The notes under the pieces: model-generated
Told to the model about the DNA's origin: nothing
Seen by the model: only the letters and a program-made list of their open reading frames with translations
Databases searched by the model: none
Part shown: positions 50,175 to 60,200 of the stretch, in pieces
Numbering within the stretch: position 1 is the first letter of the stretch
Layout of the letters: the number at the start of each line of letters is the position of its first letter
Origin: an uncultured Oscillospiraceae bacterium
Lineage (GTDB): Bacteria > Bacillota > Clostridia > Oscillospirales > Ruminococcaceae
Length of the DNA stretch: 64,000 nucleotides
Direction: 5' to 3'
NCBI GenBank assembly: GCA_910589145.1
Contig: CAJUSD010000010.1
Coordinates: 1-64,000 of the forward strand
Position numbers and translations under genes: made by a program

Positions 50175-50869
50175 AAAAACTGATACAGTGGTTTTTAGAC
50201 CAGCTTTTCCCTGCAAAATGTGCAGTATGCAGCAGGACTGCTCCCAGTGGGATTTGTCTGGATTGTTTGGACAAGCTGCCTAAACTGCCGAAAATAACCT
50301 GCCCGCATTGCGGAAGGGATTTAGAGCATTGTTACTGCCGCTATATGCGGGGAGAATGTTTTTACAGGCTTGCTGCACCCTGTTATTACAGCGAAGGGAT
50401 GCGCAGCGGCATCTGTGATTTGAAATTTCGAGGGGCAAAGGTTCATGCGGGGTGGATTGGCGACTTAATGGCTCAAACTGTAAAGGAACGTTTTCTGGCT
50501 CAGGGGGAAACGATTGATTTCATTGTTCCTGTCCCGCTGTCAGAAAAGCGGTTGAAGGAAAGAGGCTTTAATCAATCCCTTTTGCTCGCGGAACGAATGG
50601 CCGGGATGCTTGAAATTCCCCTGAAATCTGATGTCTTGATGAAATTCAGGGACACTGCTATACAACATGATTTGAATTATGAACAGCGTATCCAAAATTT
50701 GTGTGATGCATTCCGCGTGGCGGATAATATTCGCCTCAATGGAAAAAGGATTTTAATTGTGGATGACGTCGCTACTACCTGTACAACCCTTTCTGAATGT
50801 GGAAAGGCATTGTACTTGGCAGGGGCGGAAAGGGTTTTATGCTGTACTGCGGCTATTGCTGTTCATTAG
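50171..50869 (+). CDS. comFC: ComFC-type phosphoribosyltransferase-like protein
   Basis: A 232-residue ComF protein: a zinc-ribbon N-terminus with CAVC, CLDC and CPHCGRDLEHCYC, and a C-terminal PRT-fold domain with RLKERGFNQS and the PRPP-binding loop ILIVDDVATTCTTLSEC. In Bacillus, ComFC helps natural transformation; the enzyme activity is unproven. Its start overlaps the recD2 stop (ATGA), and the mreB-like gene follows after 74 nt. Confidence 0.93.
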   Translation: MKKLIQWFLDQLFPAKCAVCSRTAPSGICLDCLDKLPKLPKITCPHCGRDLEHCYCRYMRGECFYRLAAPCYYSEGMRSGICDLKFRGAKVHAGWIGDLMAQTVKERFLAQGETIDFIVPVPLSEKRLKERGFNQSLLLAERMAGMLEIPLKSDVLMKFRDTAIQHDLNYEQRIQNLCDAFRVADNIRLNGKRILIVDDVATTCTTLSECGKALYLAGAERVLCCTAAIAVH

Positions 50870-50943
50870 CGGGAACGATGGCTTATAAGAGTCTGTTTAA
50901 CATCCCATTAATCATTATTTTAAGAAAGGCGTGGTCTTATAAC

Positions 50944-51966
50944 ATGGCGTTTGAAGATATAGGCATAGATTTAGGAACTGCATCTGTCCAAGTTTGTGTG
51001 GAAGGACATGGAATTGTCTTAGAGGAACCTTCCGTAGTAGCCTTAAACACCAAAAACGATACCATTTGTGCTGTAGGAGAAGAAGCCTACAAGATGATAG
51101 GCCGAACCCCCGCATATATACAGGCAATCCATCCATTGGAAGACGGTGTAATCTCCAGCTATGAAGTAGCTGAAAAAATGGTACAGTATTTTCTAAAAAA
51201 ATGCTGTAAAAATTCCATTTTAAAGCCCAGGGTTGTGCTCTGCGTCCCTTCCGGCGTAACAGAAGTAGAGGCCAGGGCCGTAGTGGATGCGGCAGTTGCC
51301 TCAGGCGCCAGGCGGGTCTATTTGATAGAAGAACCTGTTGCAGCAGCATTAGGCGCTGATATAGATATATCTATCCCCAATGGACGAATGGTTGTGGATA
51401 TTGGCGGCGGTACAACGGATATAGCAGTGATTTCCCTGAGCGGTGTTGTTACGAAAACGTCAATCAAGCTTGCCGGACAGAAAATGGATCAGGCAATTAT
51501 CCGGTATATTCGGCAGAGCAGGGGAATTTTGATTGGAGCCAAAACTGCAGAACAGATTAAAATTCAGATAGGTTCTGTATATATGGAGGATGGCGATCCA
51601 GATCCGGTGATGGAGGCTAAAGGCAGGGATTTGGCCTTGGGGCTTCCTAGGAAGTTTTCAATTAACCGCAGGGAATTAATCCCTGTCCTTCAGGAAATGG
51701 GGCTTCAGATGATTCACTCTATTCAGAGCGTTGTAGAACGTACCCCGCCTGAATTGGTTGGGGATATCTTTGTAAATGGGCTGCTGTTAACTGGCGGCGG
51801 CGCGATGATTCATGGACTGGATCGGTTTATTCAGGCAAAAACCAGGATTAAGGCCGTGCTGGCAAAAGACCCTGTTCGGTGTGTGGCAAGAGGTACTGTT
51901 AAGGCGTTTCAATTATTAGATGTGCTGCAGGACGGTTTTTTTGCTCCATCCATTCATATCCATTAA
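50944..51966 (+). CDS. mreB: MreB/Mbl-type actin homologue
   Basis: A 340-residue bacterial actin organising elongation-phase wall synthesis. It has phosphate motifs 1 and 2 (IGIDLGTASVQV near 6-17 and MVVDIGGGTTDIAV near 150) and the adenosine motif LLTGGGAMIHG near 282. There is no mreC/mreD next to it, so it is likely a second paralogue (Mbl or MreBH type). ATG 50944 is preceded by a GAAAGGCG site at 12 nt; the frame is open further upstream into comFC, but no better start fits. metF follows after 29 nt. Confidence 0.92.
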   Translation: MAFEDIGIDLGTASVQVCVEGHGIVLEEPSVVALNTKNDTICAVGEEAYKMIGRTPAYIQAIHPLEDGVISSYEVAEKMVQYFLKKCCKNSILKPRVVLCVPSGVTEVEARAVVDAAVASGARRVYLIEEPVAAALGADIDISIPNGRMVVDIGGGTTDIAVISLSGVVTKTSIKLAGQKMDQAIIRYIRQSRGILIGAKTAEQIKIQIGSVYMEDGDPDPVMEAKGRDLALGLPRKFSINRRELIPVLQEMGLQMIHSIQSVVERTPPELVGDIFVNGLLLTGGGAMIHGLDRFIQAKTRIKAVLAKDPVRCVARGTVKAFQLLDVLQDGFFAPSIHIH

Positions 51967-51995
51967 ACTTGGATGCAGAAAAGAGGACATAACAA

Positions 51996-52880
51996 ATGAA
52001 AATCAGGGATATATCAAAAGGGGCTTCCTTTTCATTGGAGGTTTTTCCCCCGAAAAAAAGTTATTCTCTGCAATCTGTCTCAAAAACGTTTGGCAGGCTT
52101 GCAGCTTTAGAGCCGGATTTTATTAGCGTTACCTATGGAGCGGGAGGTTCCAATATCCGGCAGAATAAAACTGTTGAACTTTGCCGTAAACTGAAACAGG
52201 AGTATAAAGTGGAACCTGTGGCACACCTGACCTGTTTTAATTCCAGAAAGGACGAAGTTTTGACAATGCTGGAATTGATGAAGGAGCAGGGAATTGAAAA
52301 TATATTGGCACTGCGCGGAGACAGAAATCCAGATATCACTCCGCCAGGGGATTTTCATTATGCCTATGAGTTGATTGACTTTATCCGCACCCATACAAAA
52401 GAAGGCGATTTTGACATTTGCGCTGCCTGCTATCCTGAGGGGCATCCAGAATGCGACAGCCTGAAGGAAGACATCCGGCATTTAAAACAAAAAGTAGATG
52501 CAGGGGTAAGCCTTTTAATCAGCCAGCTTTTCTTTGATAATGAGGATTTTTATCATTTTTTAGAATTGTGCGACGTGGCTGGAATTGAAGTTCCCATCCA
52601 TGCCGGAATCATGCCGGTGACCAATAAAAGCCAGATTGAAAGGATGGTGTCTACCTGCGGCGCGTCTCTGCCCGGAAAATTTTCCAGAATGATGGCAAGA
52701 TATGAAAATAACCCGCAGGCGCTGCTGGATGCTGGGATTTCCTATGCAACAGAGCAGATTGTAGACCTGCTTGCCAGCGGGGTAAGCGGAATTCATCTTT
52801 ATGCCATGAACAAACCGGAAATTGCAGAGAAAATTAAAGGGAACATTGCATCTCTCATTGATGTACACAACCAAGAATAA
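51996..52880 (+). CDS. metF: methylenetetrahydrofolate reductase
   Basis: Reduces 5,10-methylene-THF to 5-methyl-THF, the methyl donor of methionine synthase. The 294-residue MetF TIM barrel is visible in SLEVFPPKK (the catalytic Glu region), FISVTYGAGGS, LALRGD and PGIMPVTN-type segments. The GAGG site of AAAGAGGACAT precedes the ATG. It is first of a methionine unit metF - activation gene - metH - sulfite reductase. No SAM-I, T-box or other riboswitch leader is visible ahead of it; it is read from the upstream operon. Confidence 0.95.
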   Translation: MKIRDISKGASFSLEVFPPKKSYSLQSVSKTFGRLAALEPDFISVTYGAGGSNIRQNKTVELCRKLKQEYKVEPVAHLTCFNSRKDEVLTMLELMKEQGIENILALRGDRNPDITPPGDFHYAYELIDFIRTHTKEGDFDICAACYPEGHPECDSLKEDIRHLKQKVDAGVSLLISQLFFDNEDFYHFLELCDVAGIEVPIHAGIMPVTNKSQIERMVSTCGASLPGKFSRMMARYENNPQALLDAGISYATEQIVDLLASGVSGIHLYAMNKPEIAEKIKGNIASLIDVHNQE

Positions 52881-52905
52881 ACTTGTTGGGAAAGGATAAA
52901 GAATT

Positions 52906-53622
52906 GTGAGAATATTTCCTGACGTTTCCCTTGAGGGGCTTCATGCGGATGAGGAGGAAATACTGCGCTATGTGGGTTTTCGTGGACAGGATATAAACGA
53001 CAGCTTGCGAAGTTCGATCAAACGCTGCGCAGCTTTGACGGAACAGGCTGCTTCTCCCCGCTTTGTTACAGTAGAATCCGCCCCTGTCCGCATTTTGAAA
53101 AAAGGCGTGGATTTAGATGGGCTTATCCTGAAGGGGAAGGATATCAGGCTCCATCTGGGACAGGCCTCTGCGGGTATTTTAATGGGTGTCACGGTAGGCG
53201 TTGAGATAGAACGGCTGATCCAGTACCACCGCCGGCAAAGCATGCTCGACGTTCTTTTGATAGACGCAGCGGCAACTGACTTAATAGAACAAATTTGCAG
53301 CAGAATAGAGAATAGCCTGCGAAATATATATCAAAAACAAGGATTGGATATAACAGACCGTTTTTCCTGCGGTTACGGAGATTTGCCTATAGAGGCGCAG
53401 CCTAACATAATACGGGTTTTGGATGCACCCAGGGCAATCGGTTTAACCTGTTCTTCTTCCCTGATGTTAGTTCCTCAAAAATCTGTCACCGCTATTCTGG
53501 GTGTGATTCCACCAGGCAGTTACCGAAGCGTCCGGGGATGCCAAAACTGCAAAAACAGAAAACATTGTTTATATCGAAAGGAAGGGGTTTTCTGTGGAAA
53601 TAAGGGCCAAGCTGCGCAATAA
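52906..53622 (+). CDS. stand-alone methionine synthase reactivation (AdoMet) protein
   Basis: The 238-residue product matches the MetH C-terminal activation domain (SAM-binding, for reductive reactivation of the cobalamin): RFSCGYGDLPIEAQP, then VTAILGVIPPG, as in free-standing MetH-activation proteins of Clostridia. It ends in a cysteine-rich tail (CQNCKNRKHC). In E. coli this domain is fused to MetH; here it is a separate gene, and the next MetH lacks the domain. The start is GTG with AAAGGA upstream. It overlaps metH by 29 nt. Confidence 0.88.
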   Translation: MRIFPDVSLEGLHADEEEILRYVGFRGQDINDSLRSSIKRCAALTEQAASPRFVTVESAPVRILKKGVDLDGLILKGKDIRLHLGQASAGILMGVTVGVEIERLIQYHRRQSMLDVLLIDAAATDLIEQICSRIENSLRNIYQKQGLDITDRFSCGYGDLPIEAQPNIIRVLDAPRAIGLTCSSSLMLVPQKSVTAILGVIPPGSYRSVRGCQNCKNRKHCLYRKEGVFCGNKGQAAQ

Positions 53623-55975
53623 AGAAATCATCCGGCTGGATGGCGCCATGGGAACCATGCTCCAAGCTGCTGGATTAAAGCTGGGAGAAAACCCGGAAGT
53701 TCTCAATATAACCGAGCCGGATATGGTACAAAAGATTCATACAGCCTATTTTGCTGCCGGTTCTGAGATTGTTTATACAAATACCTTTGGGGCAAATGCC
53801 CATAAGCTTATGAGGACAGGGTATACACCGGAGGATATCGTCAAAACAGCAGTTCGTATTGCTAAAATAGCCGCCAAGCCTTATGATGGTTTGGCAGCTT
53901 TAGATATTGGACCTATCGGGGAGCTGCTGGAGCCAATGGGTTCCCTGAGATTTGAAGAGGCTTATGAACTCTTTGCTCAACAAATCCGGGCAGGGGCAGA
54001 AGCTGGCGCAGATTTGATTGCCATTGAGACGATGACTGACCTTTACGAAGCAAAAGCCGCCCTTCTTGCCGCAAAGGAAAACTGTGACCTGCCTGTTTTT
54101 GTCACAATGACATTTGAACAGGATGGACGGACTTTTACCGGGTGCAGCGTTCCGGCTATGGCGCTGACCCTTCAAGGGCTGGGTGCAGATGCCATTGGCA
54201 TCAACTGCTCCCTGGGCCCGAAACAGATCTACAGCCTTGCCCGGACTCTGGTATCCTGGACTACACTTCCCGTTATTATTAAGCCCAATGCCGGGCTTCC
54301 AACCGTGATAGACGGGCGTACTGCTTATGACCTTTCTCCGGCGGAATTTGGAAGGGAATTAGCCGGTTTTCTGGACTTAGGGATTTCCATTATGGGAGGC
54401 TGCTGCGGTTCTAACCCGGAATTTATTCGGGAGCTTTGCAGGAACCTTGAGGGGAAAGCCCCTGACCTTTCCAAAAGGGTGGAGAAAGTGCCTCCAGCAG
54501 TTTGCTCCAATACGGAAGTTGTCCCAATTGACCAGGTTCGGGTAATCGGTGAACGGATCAATCCTACCGGGAAAAAACTGTTTAAACAGGCCCTTTTAAA
54601 TGGGGATATGGATTATATTGTAAAACAGGGGATTGACCAGGCAGAAGCCGGTGCGGATATTTTGGATGTAAATGTTGGGCTTCCTTCTATTGACGAAGCC
54701 GCTATGATGACAAGGGTGGTTAAAGAACTCCAAGGAGCGGTTGGCCTTCCCCTGCAAATTGATTCCTCCAGCCAGGCAGCAGCAGAGGCAGGCCTGCGCT
54801 GTTACAACGGCAAACCGATTTTAAATTCAGTCAATGGGGAAGAGGCGGTTTTATCCCGTCTATTGCCTCTTGTAAAAAAATATGGATGCGCGGTTGTCGG
54901 TCTAACTTTGGATGAAAACGGGATTCCCAAAAAGGCAGAAGAACGTTTGGAAATCGCCGCGAAAATCAAAGCCAGGGCTTTGGAATATGGAATTCCTCCA
55001 GAGGATGTTTATATTGACTGTTTGACGCTGACAGCCAGTGCTGAACAGGAATCGGCTATGGAAACAGTGAGAGCTGTCCAAATGGTAAAAGAACAGCTCG
55101 GTTTAAAAACTGTTTTAGGGGTATCCAATATTTCCTTTGGGCTTCCGGCGCGGGAAAAATTGAACCAGACGTTTCTTTCAGCAGCGATGGCAGCAGGGCT
55201 GGATCTGCCTATTATTAATCCCAACGCTGCCCCTATGATGGATGCAGTTTCATCTTTTTTGGTGCTCTCCAATGCAGATAAGGGAAGCGTTAAATATATA
55301 AAAAGATTTGCACAGGAGGGGAAAACCGTCAAAAGCGCCCCTGCTGTTCCTGTTGCCGGCTATGATATCAATTTTACAATTCTGCATGGGATGCGGGAGG
55401 AAACCCGGCAGCTTTGCCGGGGGATTTTGCAGGAAACCGCCCCTTTGGACATTGTTAATCAAGTATTGATTCCCGCTTTGGACGAAGTGGGAAAACTGTA
55501 TGAGAGCGGGAAAATTTTCCTGCCCCAGCTTATCGCGGCAGCAGAAGCGGCTAAATCAGCTTTTGAAGTAATCCGGGCTTCCCTTCCCTCTGGAGACAAG
55601 TCTGCTGAAAAAGGCCCCATTGTGATGGCAACGGTTAAGGGGGATATTCATGATATTGGAAAGAATATTGTCAAGGTGGTGCTTGAAAATTACGGCTACC
55701 GAATCATTGACCTTGGGAAAGATGTTCCTATAGAAACAGTGGTTCAAGCTGTGGAACAATATCATGCCAGGCTGGTAGGTCTTTCAGCCCTGATGACAAC
55801 CACTCTTGTAAGTATGGAGCAGACGATACAGGCAATCCGCAAACAGGGCTGCGGCTGTAAAATATGGGTAGGCGGTGCGGTGCTTACACCGGAATATGCC
55901 CAACAAATCGGAGCGGATTTTTACGCGAAAGATGCACAGCAATCCGTGGCAATTGCTAAAAAAATTTTGGGATGA
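53594..55975 (+). CDS. metH: cobalamin-dependent methionine synthase, short form
   Basis: Transfers methyl from 5-methyl-THF to homocysteine via cobalamin. The 793-residue protein has the homocysteine-binding domain (about 1-290, zinc ligands in GINCSLGP and GGCCGSNPE), the pterin-binding domain (about 315-570, GERINPTGKK...), and the cap plus B12 domain with DIHDIGKNI (Asp683, His685). The reactivation domain is missing, supplied by the gene before it. The start is GTG with a GAAGGGG site, overlapping the activation gene. This split MetH is typical of anaerobic Clostridia. Confidence 0.95.
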   Translation: MEIRAKLRNKEIIRLDGAMGTMLQAAGLKLGENPEVLNITEPDMVQKIHTAYFAAGSEIVYTNTFGANAHKLMRTGYTPEDIVKTAVRIAKIAAKPYDGLAALDIGPIGELLEPMGSLRFEEAYELFAQQIRAGAEAGADLIAIETMTDLYEAKAALLAAKENCDLPVFVTMTFEQDGRTFTGCSVPAMALTLQGLGADAIGINCSLGPKQIYSLARTLVSWTTLPVIIKPNAGLPTVIDGRTAYDLSPAEFGRELAGFLDLGISIMGGCCGSNPEFIRELCRNLEGKAPDLSKRVEKVPPAVCSNTEVVPIDQVRVIGERINPTGKKLFKQALLNGDMDYIVKQGIDQAEAGADILDVNVGLPSIDEAAMMTRVVKELQGAVGLPLQIDSSSQAAAEAGLRCYNGKPILNSVNGEEAVLSRLLPLVKKYGCAVVGLTLDENGIPKKAEERLEIAAKIKARALEYGIPPEDVYIDCLTLTASAEQESAMETVRAVQMVKEQLGLKTVLGVSNISFGLPAREKLNQTFLSAAMAAGLDLPIINPNAAPMMDAVSSFLVLSNADKGSVKYIKRFAQEGKTVKSAPAVPVAGYDINFTILHGMREETRQLCRGILQETAPLDIVNQVLIPALDEVGKLYESGKIFLPQLIAAAEAAKSAFEVIRASLPSGDKSAEKGPIVMATVKGDIHDIGKNIVKVVLENYGYRIIDLGKDVPIETVVQAVEQYHARLVGLSALMTTTLVSMEQTIQAIRKQGCGCKIWVGGAVLTPEYAQQIGADFYAKDAQQSVAIAKKILG

Positions 55976-56012
55976 ATTTCAGGATTTGATAAAATAAAGG
56001 GAGGAATATATT

Positions 56013-56951
56013 ATGGCAGCGCTTACCATTAAACCGGAGGAAGAAAAAAGAGTCAAGGGGCTTGGTTTTCTCAGCAATAAAGGGACAGATCTTTTTTCAG
56101 GACGTGTCATAACAAGAAACGGCAAAATTACTGCAGCAGAAATGGCGTGCATTGCACAGGCTGCAGAGAAGTTTGGTAATGGGAATGTTGTTTTTACCAC
56201 TCGTTTGACAGTAGAGGTTCAGGGAATCCCCTTTGAAAAAATCGAAGATTTCCGGGCTTTTATTGCCAAAGAGGGATTGAAAACCGGCGGAACTGGCGCG
56301 AAAGTCCGTCCAGTGGTTTCCTGTAAAGGGACAACCTGCCAATATGGTTTGATTGATACCTTTGCCCTTTCCGAAGAAATCCATAGACGCTTTTTTGAAG
56401 GATATGGAGATGTCCGGCTTCCACATAAATTTAAAATTGCTGTCGGAGGGTGCCCCAATAATTGTGTCAAGCCGGATTTGAATGATTTGGGCATTGTAGG
56501 CCAGAGGATTCCCAACTTCAACGCTGAGGAATGTAAAGGCTGTAAAAAATGCCGCATTGAAGATATTTGTCCTATGGGAGCTCCTCAAAGGACAGATGGA
56601 AAGATCAATATTGACACGGAAATTTGTACCCATTGCGGACGCTGTGCCGGGAAATGTTACTTTAAAGCGCTGCCAGATGGAACAAACGGCTTTAAAGTTT
56701 ATGTCGGCGGCAGATGGGGGAAAAAGGTTGCCCAGGGCCAGCCGCTGTCTAAAATCTTTTCCAGCGAGGAAGAGGTTCTTTCCGTTGTAGAAAAGGCGAT
56801 TCTCCTGTTCCGCGAACAGGGCAGGATAGGGGAGAGGTTCAGCCAGACCATTGATCGGATTGGCTTTGAGAAGGCAGAGGAAATGCTGCTGTCTGACGAT
56901 ATTCTGAGCAGGAAAGAGGATATTTTGGCGGCGGATTTGCAGAGCAAATAA
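56013..56951 (+). CDS. siroheme sulfite/nitrite reductase with ferredoxin domain
   Basis: A 312-residue small siroheme reductase. An N-terminal ferrodoxin-like half with the siroheme/4Fe-4S cysteines Cys104 and Cys109 (CKGTTC) and Cys147 and Cys151 (CPNNC), then two 4Fe-4S ferredoxin motifs (CKGCKKCRIEDICP near 174, CTHCGRCAGKC near 206). Relatives reduce sulfite to sulfide or nitrite to ammonia; the Clostridial single-gene type is an assimilatory-like, Fsr-related group. Its place after metF-activation-metH suggests sulfide supply for methionine or cysteine, an inference. An AGGGAGG site precedes the ATG. Confidence 0.85.
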   Translation: MAALTIKPEEEKRVKGLGFLSNKGTDLFSGRVITRNGKITAAEMACIAQAAEKFGNGNVVFTTRLTVEVQGIPFEKIEDFRAFIAKEGLKTGGTGAKVRPVVSCKGTTCQYGLIDTFALSEEIHRRFFEGYGDVRLPHKFKIAVGGCPNNCVKPDLNDLGIVGQRIPNFNAEECKGCKKCRIEDICPMGAPQRTDGKINIDTEICTHCGRCAGKCYFKALPDGTNGFKVYVGGRWGKKVAQGQPLSKIFSSEEEVLSVVEKAILLFREQGRIGERFSQTIDRIGFEKAEEMLLSDDILSRKEDILAADLQSK

Positions 56952-56971
56952 TTATTAACCAAGTTGGATTA

Positions 56972-57008
56972 AAAAATGGTGCCTTCATGATTTGAAAGCA
57001 CCATTTTT
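56972..57008 (+). terminator. terminator after the siroheme reductase gene
   Basis: AAAAATGGTGC pairs with GCACCATTTTT and encloses a small TTCA/TGAA helix. It ends the long recD2-to-reductase run. Confidence 0.85.
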
Positions 57009-57080
57009 ATTGGATGTTTTTTCAAAAGACAACGAAAAATTAAAGCCTATCCCAGAATGAGACGTGCCCAGACTGCGCAG

Positions 57081-57140
57081 ACAGATTTTTTGTCAAACAA
57101 GGAGGTTTTCCGCAGGCGGGCTGTTGCCCAGCAAGGGAAA
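57081..57140. repeat. MITE-like intergenic repeat, copy E (partial)
   Basis: AAACAAGGAGGTTTTCCGCA at 57095-57114 and GCAAGGGAAA at 57131-57140 repeat two blocks of copy A at nearly the same spacing. No terminal inverted repeats were found, so it is truncated. The 56952-57295 gap otherwise holds only the two hairpins. Confidence 0.6.
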
Positions 57141-57250
57141 TCAATGGCGGGATTTCCTATACTTTTAAGTATCTCTCTTTTATTTTGCTTGGCTCGTCTG
57201 AGGGTTTCCCGCAAATTTGGTTTATCGAATTTACGTTAAAATAGTGATTG

Positions 57251-57285
57251 CCATGGATAACAGACTTACAGCCCATCATCCATGG
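57251..57285 (-). terminator. weak hairpin behind addA
   Basis: CCATGGAT (57251-57258) and ATCCATGG (57278-57285) pair over 8 bp around 19 nt, 11 nt beyond the addA stop. The T-run is short. Confidence 0.45.
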
Positions 57286-57295
57286 CCATTCATTT

Positions 57296-60200
57296 TTATA
57301 AAATCCGTACTTCCTGCCTTAATCCAAAGGAATACAGGATACATTCTTTAACGGGATATCCTAAGCTTTTCTCCAATATCATTTTATAAATCGTAAGCTG
57401 GGGGGAATACCGTTCCATTAATTCTTCCGGGGTTTGTACAAAATCGGTTTTATAGTCCACAATAACAGCTTGTCCATCTTCAAAAAAAACGCAGTCTGCA
57501 ACGCCCTGTACTGTCACGGTTTCGCCGCCCTGAATATCCTTCCGCCATTTCCCAAGTTCCCGTTCGCCCAAAGCTGCCAGAAACCGCAGTTCCCTTTGTA
57601 CTTCGCCCCTGTCTTTTGCCTGGAATATCCGCTCTGCCAGCGGGGAAGAAAAAAATGCTGCAACCCGTTTAATAGGGATGCTTTCCCCTTCTGCTTTTGT
57701 CAGATAGGCTTTTTCTGTCAGCCTTTTAACTTCAGCAGAAGGGTTTGCTTTTGCTGCGTCGTAATCGCAGAACTGCATGAATTTGTGGAGCGCCTGCCCG
57801 CGTTCCGCAGGGGTAAGCCCTTCCTCCAGTAAAAACTGCGGCCTGCTTTGAAAGATTATAGTGCTTTCCCCCTGGGCAACTTCTGACGCGGCAAGTTTAG
57901 CAGGAGTAAGGGTGGACTGCATCCAGGGATACCGATAGGCTGTCTGGGCTCTTAAACGCTGGGTTAAAGCTTCTGCCCCCAATGGAACAGCCAGTCTTAA
58001 TCCCTGGGGCGTTTCCTCCTCTGCCTTTTGAGGCTCCCACTTTTCACAGTGGACCCAAAAGTGTTTTTCGTCTTCCAGAGCGTTTTCAATTAATGGCAGT
58101 GACAGCCCCGCTTGTTCTGCCGCCGGAATAATATCGTCATGACGTGCCAACGCCAAAAGAATCCACCTGGTAAAATCATTTGAGCGGGAAATATGGAAAA
58201 TGACCTCGTCCCGGCTGCGTCCCCGTGCATCAGCCAATGCACCCATAAGTACCTTTTGAGTATCCCGCTCTGCCATAATCAAATACAATCGTTCTTTTGC
58301 CCTAGTAACTGCAACATATAAAATCCGCATTTCCTCTGCCCTGGAAGAACGGGCGATTTCCAGGCGGAGGGCTTCCCGCGGGACAGTAGTATACCAGCCC
58401 ATTCCCTGGGGATCCTTCCGCTTACAGGCAAATCCTGCCTGGGGATGCAGAAGAGCCGCCGAGTTTCTGTCTGAAAAGTTAAAGCTTCTGGATAACCCGC
58501 ACAGAAACACAACCGGAAATTCCAGTCCTTTGGAGCGATGGACGCTCATAATACGCACCACGTTCGCCTGTTCGGAGATTGTAACGGCTGGAGCAAGATC
58601 GTCGTCCTGCTCCTGGGCGCTGTCCACAAACCGCAGGAATCCCGAAAGTCCCCGATATCCAGCGGCTTCATACTGACGCGCATAGTCCAACAGCAGCATA
58701 AGGTTAGCCCGCCGCGTCTCTCCGCCTGGCATTGCCTGTACCATAGAGGGATAATCGGTAAGGTCATATATTTTTTGGAGCAGCCCGCAGGCATCGGTAA
58801 CAGCTGCCTCTTTGCGGAGCTGGGACAATAGTTCCAAACAAGCTTTTTCCTTTAAGGTTCCCTCTCCTTTTTCCTGCCTTGCTGCCATATTTCTATAAAG
58901 TGTGCTGCTGCGGTCTGCCAGGCGCAGAGCAGTGAGTTCGTCGGCGGTAAAACCGAAAATAGGGGAGAGCAGCACAGCAGACATGGGCAAATCCAACAGC
59001 GGATTATCAACAGCCCGCAAAAGTGAAACCGCTACTGACACTTCCCTGGAAGTGAGAAAGCCGCTTTCACTGTCAGACCAGCCCTGGATCCCCTTTTTTT
59101 CCAAAGCCTGAAGGAATTTTTCTGCACGCCCTTTGGGGGAACGCATTAAAATGCAGATATCTTTGGGCTGAACAGGGCGCAGGACTCCATGTTCCGTTAT
59201 CTTTTCGCCTTTTTTGAGCATTTGTGAAATCCGTTCTGCTGTATACTCTGCTTCCGCCTGGTCACGGTCTCCGCTGCCAATCTCCAGCAGAACTGCCTCT
59301 GGCAGCATATTCCCCCCATCAAGAACAGGATATTCAGCCCCTGGTATAAGTTCCTGATCCTTCCCATACTGGATTTCCGCTGTTTTTTTGTGCATCAGTT
59401 CCCCAAAAAGCTGGTTGACTGCCCCGGAAATTTCCCGTCGGCTTCGGAAATTCTTCCCCAGAATAATTTTTGCTGGAAAGTTTTTTCCATCATAGGGGGT
59501 ATATTCAACGCTTTTCCTTATAAACAATTCCGGCATTGCCTGCCGGAACCGGTAAATACTCTGCTTTACATCCCCAACCATAAACCGGTTTCCCTCATCG
59601 CGGGACAGCGCTGCGAAAATCGAATCCTGGGCTTCGTTGGTATCCTGATACTCATCTACCAGAATTTCTTCGTATCGCTGGGACAATTCCCTTGCCAATG
59701 CTGAGGGCTTATGGCTCCCATCATGGACCTTATCATACAACAAATCCAGCGCATAATGTTCCAAATCGGAAAAGTCCAGCGCCCGGCACTCTGTTTTCCG
59801 CTGGGCAAACCGCTTTCCAAACTGCAATGTAATCTCAAATAACCTCTGGATTTTTGGCCGCAAATCCTCAATATCCTCCCGGAACCCTGCCGAATCTGTA
59901 CAAAACAGCTCTGCTATGCTGTTAAGCTGCTTTTTCATCTGCTCCCGGATTTCTGAAATGCGCTCCTTTGTTCCGTCGCTTTCATATCCCCGAAGGGCTT
60001 TAAAACGCCCAAATGTATGGGTATGTAATTCGTGATAGACAGCATCCCAATCTGCATTCCTGTTTAACAAGCTCAAAAGCTGGCGGCAAAATTCTGCGTC
60101 ATCCTCCAGCGTTTCACGGTAGGCCCCCTCCAGTTTTTCATCACCTTGGGTCAACTGGATTGCTTCCTCTGCTTCCATTAAGCAGAACGCTGCTGTTTCG

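Noticed and set aside
51966..51996. A riboswitch (SAM-I or T-box) expected ahead of metF.
   Set aside because: Only about 29 nt separate mreB and metF, and no SAM-I or T-box motif is seen upstream.
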